64,000 nt of DNA from contig OZ234494.1 of assembly GCA_965153455.1 (NCBI GenBank), positions 5,332,001 to 5,396,000 of the forward strand. Direction: 5' to 3'. This stretch comes from Sphagnum compactum (taxonomy: Eukaryota; Bryophyta; Sphagnopsida; Sphagnales). The position numbers and the translations under genes are program-made. The notes beneath the pieces are model-generated. The model saw nothing but the letters and a program-made list of their open reading frames with translations. It made no database searches and was not told the origin of the DNA. Positions 12,250 to 22,920 of the stretch are shown piece by piece. Numbering within the stretch: position 1 is the first letter of the stretch; each line of letters opens with the position of its first letter.

Positions 12250-12327
12250 TTGACCTAGTTCTCACATAGAGGCATAAAGAACTGAAACCGATGGTTCTTG
12301 AAAAAAAGTGAAAACCGCCCAACACTG
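12250..12327. repeat. Right-end remnant of hAT MITE family
   Basis: The sequence has the family hallmarks: GAACTGAAACCGATGGTTCT, then an end reading GCCCAACACTG, which is the complement of CAGTGTTGGGC. The next 8 bases (GTAATAAC) match the family's target pattern G-T-n-n-n-n-A-C. The left end could not be located. Confidence 0.5.
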
Positions 12328-12447
12328 GTAATAACATGTCAAATCACCATGAAAAAACCCAAAGGTAGAAGAAAAAAAAAAGTGTGTTGAATAAAACTGA
12401 CCCAATTTTTAATATTTTAAAATGTATATCATAACCCAATTCTCAAG

Positions 12448-13114
12448 GTATTCGGTTCTCATTCATTGGAGAGTAGTTGGTTTTCACAAATTTGGTTTTC
12501 AATTTAAAAAAAAAATCCTACCTACTAGAGTGTTTCATAAAATGAGCTTGCTTTGACCTTGCTTGGGGCCTTCTTTCAAGCTCTAAACTCATTGTTGAAA
12601 AGTAATGAAACTTTTCTTAAATATGGTATAAAATGTTGAAACTTAAGATTTAATGCATGTGGTTTGAAAACATTTATAACTATAGTACAACCAGCATTGC
12701 TAGTGAACGGTATTAATTTGTTGAAGGCGATTACAAAAAGGCAGACAATATGAAGTTTAGAATTTGAACCATTGAGCTCCATTTAAATCCATTTTATTTT
12801 TTTCATTGGGTTTTAGAAATCTCATCCTCTTTATGATTTTATGATTGTTTTTTCTTTACTTTATGGAAAATTCTACTACTTATTGGGCTGATAACCAAAC
12901 CTAGGTTCAGCCCACATGGGAATTGAGGTTTTAGTTTTTTTTTAAAAATCATTGAAACCAGTTCTTATGGGAATTGATTCTTACTCTTGGAGAACTTAGG
13001 AGTCAGTTTTCAGTTTCATTTTCATCAAATGCGATACATGATGGTTTTCAATCTAAGAATCAAATTGAAAACCAAAATGAGATTGGGCCCCCCTTTGAGA
13101 ACTGCACAACATTG
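12448..13114. repeat. Degenerate hAT MITE family sequence
   Basis: Stretches of GGTTCT/TTGAAAACC-type words (12.45-12.50 and 12.89-13.11 kb) resemble the interior of the 41.4-kb MITE. The right end at 13105-13114 reads GCACAACATTG (complement CAATGTTGTGC) and is followed by GTTATTAC. The left boundary is unclear and unrelated AT-rich DNA lies between the blocks. Confidence 0.4.
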
Positions 13115-13799
13115 GTTATTACTGTAGTTGTAGCATTGTGTTTCATCAACATTGTAGTGCAATGATGATGACGGTTGTTTTCATTATGGAAGCAAATGAA
13201 GTAGTCAAAAAGAGCTCTGTATGGAACTATGAGCGAACAAGTGGTTTCAAGGAGAGGCAACTTTTGGGGAGTGATTTAGCGAAGATGTTCAAGCAATGAA
13301 CAAGGTTAATCCCATAATTTTTTTATTTGTGTAGTATTGTAGTTCCATCATTGGGTAGGGTAGATTCTTGCATGCGATCATGCATTTTAGTGGAAACATG
13401 AGCAGGCATCACCCTATTTCATTTAGGTAATGGTAACACTTCACAAATGTGTGATGAAGTGTATGGAATGGCTGAAAGCATTACATCTATCATTGTAAGA
13501 AACTTTTATGCAACTATTAAAAAACATTTAAAACCTTCGTGATAGAAAGATTAATAGCAAGTAGGATAAGAAAAATGAAAAATGAGTTTTAAGAAGTGGA
13601 AATTGAAGGGGCATCATAATCGAAGAAAGACAAAGAAATAAAAATTAAAAAAAAATTGTTGCAAGTCACACAAGCTCATGAGTTATTAACCAACACATTT
13701 TATGAAACAAAATTAAAACATGAAGGTATAGTGTTTTTCACAACTACACCATCTGATTTTGAATCTGAATAGGTTTCATGGATCTATAACTTATTTATG

Positions 13800-14230
13800 A
13801 GTCAATCCATTTGATGAGTAATTCTTTCCAACAGAACATTGGTTTTTTCAAAAAAATTCACTATGATGATATTGTTTTCCACCATTTTGGTGAATTGGTG
13901 AATTGTTTGTTCATGAATTTTTTTCTTACCACTTTTAGTCGTAGATCGTGATGTTGCCTTTGAAGTTGGTTGTTTTTCCAACAATTCACTGTTATCTTCA
14001 AATTGAAGCAATTTGTGTCATTGGCAAATGTATTGACATGTTTCATTATGATATCTATTTGATGCCACCATTGATCAATGGATTCACAGAACTTACATTC
14101 ATGCCTGTCTTCTTGTGAAATGCCATTTGTTAATTTGTTGGTTTTGTATTGCATTGAGCTTCTTTTTGCCTGCTTCAACTACCTTTGTAAATTCAGGAAT
14201 TGTCGTGACAATGTGAGCATGTACTTTTAG
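13800..14230 (-). pseudogene. Degenerate unrecognised coding remnant
   Basis: Reading the minus strand, frames switch between HAHIVTTIPEFTKVVEAGKK, an interrupted middle, and LLQFEDNSELLEKQPTSKA followed by a Ser/Lys-rich stretch and a QFTKMVENNIIIVNFFEKT segment. The composition (helical, charged, with a Ser/Lys linker) looks like a real protein broken by frameshifts and stops, perhaps the DNA-binding ORF of a transposon. I see no diagnostic motif, so this is weak. Confidence 0.3.
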
Positions 14231-14420
14231 CCATACATCAACCTTTAAACATTGAAATTGAAAATTAGAAATGTTCATATGTGGGCCCTATGTTGTTTAA
14301 AAGTCACAACTGTAATCTAGGGGTTGATTTAGCTTTGAAATGGTGCAAAAAAATTTGTAAGAAAATTACATGGGTTGAAATTGTACAAGAAAAAAAGAAT
14401 TTACTTTTTTACACTTTGAA

Positions 14421-14515
14421 TGGAATGGCTTGGTGATTAGGCTCCTTCCAAACCCCCTCCCCCCCCCCCCCCCCCCCCTAATGAAGGGATGTGAGTTCAA
14501 ACCCCATGGTGCGAA
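14421..14515 (+). repeat. SINE-like / tRNA-like unit
   Basis: TGGCTTGGTGATTAGGC resembles an A box, and GAGTTCAAACCCC about 65 bases later resembles a B box, as in tRNA-derived SINE heads. The spacing is inflated by a 20-base C run. There is no cloverleaf good enough for a functional tRNA. Confidence 0.4.
14459..14478 (+). repeat. Poly-C run (20 bases)
   Basis: Uninterrupted C20 after CCCCCT. This is rare in such AT-rich DNA, prone to slippage, and its length may be unreliable in the assembly. Confidence 0.9.
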
Positions 14516-15345
14516 ACCAAAGGAAAAATGTTGAAGATGGGGGGAAAAGGAAAGCAAAGGTAAACAACTAAGGTTTTAATTGACCCTAATCTAAATATGA
14601 ATTTATGCTTTGCTTTTGCTTTAAATTTCCAAGTGAATATGAGCTAAAAGGCCCAATTTGAATTTGAGTTTTTTTCTTTTAAAATTTCAAATGAACATGC
14701 ATTGAAACACATTGTAATCTTACTTTGTATTTTTGCAATCTTGACAAATTTTGGCTTCATCTCCCCACGAAGAGCAATTGAGGCCTCCATATTGCAATCC
14801 TTCCAATTTTTTTATTTTCTTTATCTCCATTTACTTCACCTTGTTTAACCTTCATCACCTTTTTTTGGGACACAACCTTCTTCCAAGGTTTTTTTTTCGC
14901 TTGAAATGGTGCAACAACTTGAACATCCTCTTCTTGGGTGTTTTGAAAATTGTGAATTTCCTCACTAATTGATTTCTTTTTATTCACAAATTTCTATAAT
15001 CTTTTTAAACTCTCCCTCCCTATTTAGAACAATATGATTTGAGGTCAAAATGAGCATATTAGCTCTTGTAACTACAAGCATTTGAAAAGATGAATTGAAA
15101 GATTGAAATAAATGAGGACCTACATTTGACACACCCTTTTAATGAAACATTCCAACATTTTCCATATCCCAAATAGAAAACTCAAAAACTCCTTCCATCA
15201 TTCATAAACAAATAAAAAAGTTCAACAAGAAGAGAGCAAAATGGAGAGAGATGAAATATAGAAAGAGAAGATATAGGGTTTGGTTTAGAGTTTAGTTTGA
15301 TCCTATGGTGTGGATTTTATCAAAACAATAATATTTTATTGTTGG

Positions 15346-15570
15346 AACATTGGCCCCAAGGGTTGCAAATTGGGCTCCCAAGTTGATAGGTATCTTTTTC
15401 AACCTTGGGGCCAATACAAGGTCATAAAGTGATAGATTAAAAAAATTGTTTTATGTTTCGACCTTGATCTTAGTGTAAAGCCCTTGGGGCTGATTTCAGT
15501 AAAGGCACCAATAGGAATGCTTGATTTCAGTTGAAGTTTGGCCTTGACTCCTAGTGTAAAGTGGGCCTAA
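15346..15570. mobile_element. Truncated Tourist-like MITE copy
   Basis: This aligns with the right two-thirds of the complete element at 54.46-54.81 kb. Shared words include ACATTGGCC, GGTTGCAAATTGG, TTGGGGCCAATAC, TAAAGCCCTTGGGGCTGATTT, GCACCAATAGGAATGCT and the right terminus CTCCTAGTGTAAAGTGGGCC followed by TAA. The left terminus is missing. The right TAA (15568-15570) equals the target duplication of the complete copy. Confidence 0.7.
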
Positions 15571-16369
15571 GAGAGCTAGCTGCTGGTTCCCCTTATTTCA
15601 AAAACCTCAAAGAACTGCAAGTTTTCATGAAAGAAATGGTAGTTTAGTGCACAACTATTTGACTTTATAAAGTTTTGGGAGAACCATGATGATTACATAT
15701 CAGAACTGGGCATTGAATTTTTGAGCTTTGCAGTCATGAATTTGTGAACCAGGCTGATACCCAAAGGGGTTTTGGTGCAAATTCTAATACTCACCCAATA
15801 CTGATTTATACTTGAACAACATGAAAGTGATGGAAACTTGATGAATAATGCTGTTATTGCAAATTGTACTAGAGTTGTTTGGATCATGTGTGGTATATTA
15901 AGCTATCGTTTAAAGTGGTGATAAAAATGGTGTAAAATCACTATTAGAGGTGTCGTCAAGTTCACTAAAAATTTCACTAGGTTTACAATAAAAGTAGGAA
16001 AATTTCATTACACAAGAAATGTAGTGATTTCACTATGTCTCCGGGTGATTAGGGATGGGTTGTTACATACAAAATAGAATTGTTGGAATTGCTGTTCAAT
16101 AGTAGAATTTGGTGATGGCAAAATAGATTATTTAGCTGACAAAAGCACATAAAGAAAATGAAGTTGTTTAGGTACAAAGTGAAAACATTTGTGAAACACA
16201 AATAACACAGTTTTTCATACTCAAGTCTACTTAGTCATCTTCTGCTCCATCATCTACATATATGCCTTTGAATATCTTACTGGCGAAAAAAAAAGTCTTG
16301 ATGCACCAAGTGAAAGCATTTGTGAAATACAAAACGCTGTCAAATCCAAAAGGGGGAGATGGAGGAAAA
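15571..16369. other. Intergenic, nothing recognised
   Basis: No supported gene. Repeated AAAGCATTTGTGAAAC / AAAACATTTGTGAAAC words (near 16.18 and 16.31 kb) hint at a small direct duplication. Confidence 0.4.
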
Positions 16370-17760
16370 TTGCTCCATTTCACTCTCTGCTAGTGAAGTT
16401 GACTAGAGCACAGTGAATTGGAATACATGTAATGCCTCACTTCTGAATGTGCATCCTCACACTCTGCTCTAAAATGCTCACCCAACCTGCCATTCCACTG
16501 CTACCCTGATGCATCACAAACACATCTGCACTACTCCTGTTTGCCAACTCAATTTGTATGCACTTATGATTCAACACAACCTCACAACAATTTTTAGCAT
16601 TGGGACCCCAAGACATTGGACCAATAGATCCATGAGCAGATCAAATCTTCAAGGAAAAGAAAATCATGTTGTATGTGGCAATTTGAGATTACTGATGATC
16701 CGGTTACAACAGAGCACAGCAGAAGACTAGAAAGATAATGTTAGGTCAAATCTGAAAAAACCTATGTACCTGATCGATATCCCCACCTCAACTCAGATGC
16801 ACTTGCTAAAACCTCCCCCTATCTGCCTTCCTCATCCAGCCTCTGCTTTGAGACTTACTCCAAAAACACTTCAAAAAACTACCTTCCCTTTCTTTTCTTG
16901 CTCCATACCTCCAATCCCCTTTAAGATTACTCCCCTTCAGCTCTTAAGCATCTCACCTCCTCCACAGACTGTTTTTTCAGAAGCATCTGCACCCACTGTT
17001 AGGATATTTGCAAATCTGAGGCAGCTGGCAATAATCAAGATGATCCATCAATATATGCCATCACCTCCAGCTCAAATCCAACTTCTCACCTCATGCACAC
17101 ATTGCACAACAGTCACCAGCAAACCAGCCCAGTATCCAGTGTTCAGTGTATGGTCCTGAAAAAAAATCCTAGGGAGTTGTGTCTGTGTCAGAACCTATTT
17201 TTTCATACTTTCTTCCCCATAGTCATGATGCAGTACTTACCTGAATTAGAACTGGCACATGAAGTGAGACAGCAGGTATGGATATATCTGAGGAACCCGC
17301 ACTCTTTGATCTTAGGTTTGAAATTGAAATAGAACATTTGAAGCACATGAAAGTTGTCCCATCTAGTTGACAAAAAGCTCTTTTTGATTTATGATGTTGT
17401 CTTCGATGCTGGATGGTGATAATTCATGGCCTGCTTAATAACCATGAACATTTCACAAGCATGGTGAAATGTCATGCTGATCATGCTGGTGCATGGCCAG
17501 CTTATCATCTGTGTGATCCAGGTTTTATTTATTTGTCCTTTCTTTCTTCAAGTTCAGGTTTGGGTCATCGAACCAACCAACCATGGATGTGGCAATCAGT
17601 CTACAAACAGGTGCAAAGAGTTAACTGAGGTGTCAGACCACTACAACAATCTTATGGTCTTTCAATGGGTTTGCCTTGTGTTTCTGGAATATTTCCACAT
17701 ACTGTGTAGTACCTTTGCAACTTTGACACATGTCTGTCGAATAATTAATTAATTAATTTT
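16370..17760 (+). other. Moderately GC-rich block with weak open frames
   Basis: The base composition rises relative to both flanks. A 131-codon open frame (16764-17159) encodes a Pro/Ser/Leu-rich product. Two overlapping frames follow at 17413-17752. None matches a family I know, and codon boundaries do not suggest introns. The block could be an untranslated transcript, an old retroelement fragment, or a decayed gene. The Pro-rich composition is what CA-rich DNA gives by chance. I do not call a CDS. Confidence 0.3.
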
Positions 17761-18971
17761 GAAAATTTCTTTTTGGTAAAGAAATATTCTTGAAAATTCA
17801 ATATTTGCCTTCATAGATTTCTTTTCTTTGATTTTCTTTTTGGGTAAAAATTTCAACATCTCTGAAAATACTATAATTAATGTTGAAGCTGCCAAGGTAT
17901 TATGGTATCCAGGACATGTTCAAGGTTCCTATATATTTGATGAAGATGTGACAAAAACATGCTAAGCATTGTGTTGTTGATGTGTCAAAACAAATACTAT
18001 CAATGACAATGCACATCAATAAACATGTTGAAAACACAAATTGTCAATGCAATTGTTTCATATAAAAAACAGCAAACTATTTTACATCACCTTCAGCCTT
18101 ACAACTTAAATTCAACATATTTTAGCACATTTGTACTGTTGTTTTTGCATATCTTCTTCACAAGTTTTTAGAGATTTTGCAATGCCTATTCACTATTTTG
18201 AAACAGTTTTCAGTCCCAAGTTGTCATGTTTATGCGATCTTACGTTTACTGACACAAATGTTTAAGATTTGTGTAAACTGAAAGAAATGTTGAAAGTTTA
18301 TGTTGTTGTTTATTTGGTGGGGTGGGCACCTTCACAAACCATGGCAATTTGAAAATTCCTTATTTGAAAAAAATAAATTCTGCAAGGATTGCAGATAATA
18401 CGTGAAAATTGAAGAAAGACTTCACATGTTTCTCAAAATATAGAGGCTAACCAGAATTTGTTCTAAACTTTGCAAACTTTGCAATTTGATCCATTGTGGA
18501 ATGAACTTCTTATTCATTTTTCCTTCAGGCCATCTAAGTTCTGGTCTTCAAAGATTTCTCTATTAATTTTCCTGTGTTACAATTTCTTCATTTTTTGTTT
18601 ATGTTTTCCTATTTTCACACTTGATTTGGATAATTCCAAATTCCCATTTTTGCACACTTCCTCTCATCAAGGTGTAAAACTCAAGCGAAATGTACAGAAG
18701 TTAACTGCATTACCTATTAGGACACAAAGAAGGAGCTTGAGTTCTGCAACATGATATCCCATAATATGTACATCTACAATTGCAATTGGAGTTTAAAATC
18801 CATACATTGTTTTCTGCAATCAATAAACTCTAATCTAATGTATCATGTTATGTATGTCCATTGTCCTCGTAAGGTCCATCATTTGGGAAGTCTATTGTAT
18901 CTTGTGGCACTATTCTTCTGACATTATAGAGGTATTACAAAAACCAAACAGTAGTTCTTCTGATATCTCTA

Positions 18972-18977
18972 TTTATT
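18972..18977 (-). terminator. Candidate polyadenylation signal of gene A
   Basis: AATAAA on the minus strand begins 17 bases after the gene A stop codon (TTAATAAATAG context). Plant 3' UTRs are usually longer, so a more distal site is possible. Confidence 0.4.
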
Positions 18978-18993
18978 AACTGTGGAATCATCA

Positions 18994-21781
18994 TCAGTTC
19001 AGTGAAGCTCCTGAGCCAATAATGAAAATTGCAATGAAAATGGAAATCAGGACAACTGAGATGCCAGCAGCAAGAAAGAAAGAACTTCCCTGGGGACCTT
19101 CATTTGCTTTCTTTCTAGCTGGGCCCTTTTCATTGATGAAAGCAAGGGCATCCTCCACATTGAATTTATCGTCAGTTTTGCACTGGGTCTTAGACTTTGA
19201 TTTCTTAGAACCTTTCTTCCCATTTGATGGGCCACACACTGTAGTCACAGCTGTTGCAGAGCTGCTGGTGGCTTTGTTAACACTGGAAGAAGTCTTGCTC
19301 ATTGTTCCAGATCTCTCCACCTTGATCAAACCCACAAAAATTAATTTGTAATTAAGCAAAACTTGTAATTTGGATCAGTCTAGAATCATGATGTTCAAAC
19401 TTTGCACAATTACAAAAGGAACAACAAATTAGTACTAATGCATACATGTGCACTCAGTCTAATCAATCTTAAATCAATTGACTATTCTCAGTATAATTAA
19501 TTCATCTTTCCTCACATGCCAAGATGTATATTGCTACTACTATATGATCATGTGCATCAAGATATTGACTGATTGCACAATTGAAGATGAAGAGCTGATC
19601 ACTGCAGACCAATATAGCTTCTTAATTACATCAAAAGCTTAATTAGGTGGGCCTGAATGATTAGGCCACTTACCAGTTTTACACTCTTCCCCTTAGCTCC
19701 TGCATCCAGCTGCTGCTGCTTCTTAGACTCTGCAACCTTCTGCAGTTGCAACTGATCTTTCTCCTTCCTCTTAAGATTCAGGCTGCAGTTCTTACTTGAA
19801 TCCTGCAACTCTTTCTTCTCCTTTTGCTTTGAGTTCTGAATTTCCATAGTCTTCAGTTGGTTCTAAAAATGCCAAACCATCCCAATCTCAGCTCATGAAC
19901 AACAATTAGACAATATGGACATATACATATACATCATGTGGCATTCATCAGCCTTTGTTGCCTGTGTTATACATCTTGCAGAAGGTTGAATTTACCTAAA
20001 CAAATTTGTGACCTTTTCCATCTCTGGAGAGCTTGCAGGGCTCATTGTGAATGGGAGCTCTGAAAAGGATCTACATTAGATTCTACATGCCAAGCTGGTT
20101 TCTAAGTGAGCTACAATATTATTATTTACCTCATAGTAGGAGACTGATCTGCGTGAAGAAACAACTTCACACTCAGCCATACGGAGCCTTTGTATCATTG
20201 CAGCAATCTTAGCAGGTTGCTGCTACATACACATCATGTGCACAACCAAAGGAATCAAGCTCAATGTAGCTGGAAGTATCCTCTTAGATCCAGCCTCCCA
20301 CATAATTAGTTACACATCTCTCTTAATTAGAAACAATATAGATTAGATTTAGCAGTCTTAGCATCTTTATTGAAAACACACCCATTACAGCTAGCTAATT
20401 GCTGTTTGAAAATCCTTGAGCTACCTAGGTTTTCAAGTTGAACTAGATCTGGAAATTAGGAATTGCAGGAAGAAGAAGAAGGTCATGTATATTTTATACT
20501 TCTTGAGCTTGAGAAGCATGTAACTTGGCCAGCTTTTCTTTCAGCCATGAGATTTCCTCACAAGCTTTTGCTGCTCTTCGTTGTTCATTTGCTAGGCTCG
20601 AACTCTGCAGCACACATACATGTATGAAGACACTTCTCACCAGCTTCTGAATTAGGTCTCGATATGATGAGATCAATCAGCAACAGAAACAAGTTCATGA
20701 TCAGAAAACGTTTATGAGACTTGTCCCCACATGATGACACTACATGAGACATCACGAGCTAGACTCTAGTAGTTCTGTTTTCAATGCAGCTAGTAGGTAT
20801 GAATTCCTAAAGTATTACAGCAACACAATATGATCCTGCAGAAGTACCCACCAACTGTTTGGCTTTCTCCTCAGCTTCTCGTAGCTTCCTTATCAACTCC
20901 TTCACACGTGACTGCAACGAATCCAAGGATGTCTGGTTTGGGGTGATCTCATGTGATGACCCTTGCTGCTGATGTACGAGGCTCCCGGATACTAGTGTAG
21001 ATCCGTCCTTTGTCGAAGTTTCTGTCTTCTTCGCCTGGAATATTGCAGCGTTGTTCACACGATCTCCTCGGAGCTTTTCCACCTCGGCTTGTAAACCTGG
21101 ATTTTTTTCCTGAGTCATTGATGCGATCACAGGTTGCGCCACTGGCATCTTGGACTCGGCAGGGTCATGAGTCCGGCGGCTTGAATTGAGAGCCGGCCAA
21201 TCCGTTTCATCGAACCAATTGCTTAGCTCGACTATAGCCTGTTCTCTCTGCAAAAGCAACAAACCCGCGCATCATGAATGCATGGTTGGTCACAAGATCC
21301 ATGTCCAGCCGTACCCAACAATGGCATGAAAGAGGACTTGCAGAGAATGAGATTTCAATGAAGGGGACTTAGTGGGGAGTTCATATACCCTTGCCTCAGA
21401 GGCTACGGCTTCCTCAGACCCTCCAAGTTGTGCAGAATCTGCAGCAGGGTTCATTGCCTCACGTGGAAGCTCCGGAACAATATGAGCGAGTACTGGACCA
21501 TCCTCTGGTATGGAAGACAGAGCTGCTGGATCATGCACCGCATTAAGCTGGTGTTGCAGTTCAGCATCATCGTCAACAGGATCATGAGAATCAGCTCGCG
21601 GGTTCGTTATGATCTCAGGCTGCTGCTGCTCCAAGGCCGCAATTTCGTGATCAGCGGCGGTTGTGGGATTCCCAATTAGGTCCAATGTGACGACGGCGTG
21701 CACCTCCTCGACATATGCAGATCGTCCATGTTCTGCAGCTTCCAGCTGGTACATCGCCTCTGCAGGAAATTGTGGTGCCAT
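18994..21781 (-). CDS. Gene A: putative tail-anchored coiled-coil protein, about 514 aa
   Basis: Seven coding exons are inferred from GT-AG junctions and phase: 21781-21389, 21247-20852, 20604-20500, 20219-20130, 20057-20013, 19862-19674 and 19320-18994, all phase 0. The start is the first ATG with a strong context (CACCATGGC). Residues 1-131 are acidic and Ala/Glu/His-rich. Exon 2 has the distinctive WFDETDWPAL. Coiled-coil heptads lie near 185-200 and 240-298 (SRVKELIRKLREAEEKAKQL; EEISWLKEKLAKLHASQAQ). Residues 344-406 are Lys/Gln-rich, and 407-470 are Ser/Thr/Lys-rich. A hydrophobic helix at about 487-508 is followed by only GSGASLN minus its first residue, the arrangement of a tail-anchored protein with its bulk in the cytosol. 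Coding exons and the 5' end are clearly richer in CpG than the surroundings. No enzyme motif was seen and I cannot name the family. The 45-bp exon (20057-20013) is the weakest call because its donor (AAG|GTCACA) is poor. Confidence 0.7.
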
Positions 21782-22380
21782 GGTGATTTGATTGTGATCT
21801 GTTAGCTGAGGTGCCGAATCCACAACCCGTGGGTTCGCCTGCTCACCTGCATAAAGAATCCATTTTTTTCTTTCAGGGTTGATGAGATCAGGAGCCGGAG
21901 TCGATGGGCTTTGATTCTTTTCGTTTTCTTAGTCTTCTCCTAGGGAGTCTTAAGGTCATGAGCATCCACATACTTGTATACATAGTTAATGAGAGGAATC
22001 ATATAAACGAAAACAGAGCACCAAGCTACTTGTAACGACGAATGTACAAAACAAACTTTTTCCCCTAATCCAAGCTCTTTCTATACATGATCACCACATT
22101 CTCCGCAATAATTTCAACGATGCAGCATACATGTTCAATACTGTGGATGATGATACCTCTAATTTCTTTATGGTCGCGATCTGCAGACCTGGATTGATCG
22201 GCGGTGCAGCAGCATTCTCGCCACACGAGCACGGCACAGACACGACACACACCACCCCAGTCGACAAGAGGAGAAGTTCAGAGAAGAGGAGACAAACAGC
22301 GGGAAACGAAGGCCACTGCCAAACAAAACCCAACTTAAGAGTCCCCAAACAATACACAACGTCGAATCCCCAATGACCTA
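21389..22380 (-). promoter_or_regulatory. Gene A 5' UTR exon, intron and short upstream ORF
   Basis: A donor at 22189/22188 (CAATCCAG|GTCTGC) and an acceptor at 21847/21846 (TTTATGCAG|GTGAGC) would join a non-coding first exon (upstream limit about 22.38 kb, not determinable) to 64 untranslated bases before the ATG. No ATG in the main frame lies upstream. An ATG in the first exon (about 22.22 kb) opens a roughly 20-codon upstream ORF that crosses the junction and ends in TAA before the main ATG, which could dampen translation. The region is CpG-rich, as is usual for an active plant promoter or 5' end. No convincing TATA box was identified. Confidence 0.45.
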
Positions 22381-22519
22381 ATGCCGCTTTTGAATGCCCC
22401 TTGTTCTGGCTGCTAAAGTTGGCCGGGAAACTCCTCTAAATTTAGCAACCGGCCGGCTAAATCAGGTGAGGTTTCTTTCAATCAGGGCTCACGATTCTGA
22501 CTGGCGACAGGCTCTTTTA

Positions 22520-22920
22520 TTTATTTTATTATTGGTGAAATTTTGCCAAAACGTGAAATGAATAGTCCGAAAATGAATTGAATTTTTTTAATTGCCATAA
22601 TTTGAAAAAGGTCAAAAAAGATTGGGTCATATTTTCTGCATTTGGTTTGAGTAGGTAGCCAAAAATGTACAAGGGTGTTAAAATTTTTAATCTTTTTTCC
22701 ATAAAAAGATTTACCAAATAGGCTAAATCTTCCTATAGATGTTCACCAATTGGGTTACATCATAAACTGAGGTTCTTTTGGGGTATCGTTTTTGATTTTT
22801 TTCCAAAAAAATTGGGAAATTGTTTTGTTGTTTTAGTGCAAATTAGAGCATTTTTGCCTCATTTTTTGAAAATAAATTCCAAATTTTTTATGTTGAAAAA
22901 TTGGAAAGAAAACCCTGACC
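22520..22920 (+). repeat. Dispersed AT-rich repeat copies
   Basis: Two repeat families are side by side. At 22.60-22.77 kb, GAGTAGGTAGCCAAAAATGTA, an ATTTACCAAATAGGCTAAAT word and GGGTTACATCA match the unit at 48.64-48.78 kb. At 22.78-22.92 kb the GTGCAAATTAGAGCATTTTTG word matches the unit at 1.68 kb. Both sit immediately upstream of gene A. Confidence 0.5.

Noticed and set aside
16764-17159. 131-codon Pro/Ser/Leu-rich open frame
   Set aside because: Its composition is what CA-rich, TAG/TGA-poor DNA yields by chance. It has no motif, supporting exons or homology that I recognise, so it is mentioned only as part of a weak block.
19022-19351. 109-codon plus-strand frame
   Set aside because: Antisense shadow of the last exon of gene A, which has correct splice phase, a membrane helix and a nearby polyadenylation signal.
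21290-21388. Extension of the first coding exon of gene A to 21290
   Set aside because: The frame stays open but a good donor (GGCAAGG|GTATAT) at 21389/21388 matches the phase of the next exon.
22091-22357. 88-codon hydrophobic minus-strand frame that splices in frame with gene A
   Set aside because: It could continue into the coding exon in phase, but it has no ATG; the apparent start is GTG. I treat the exon as 5' UTR.
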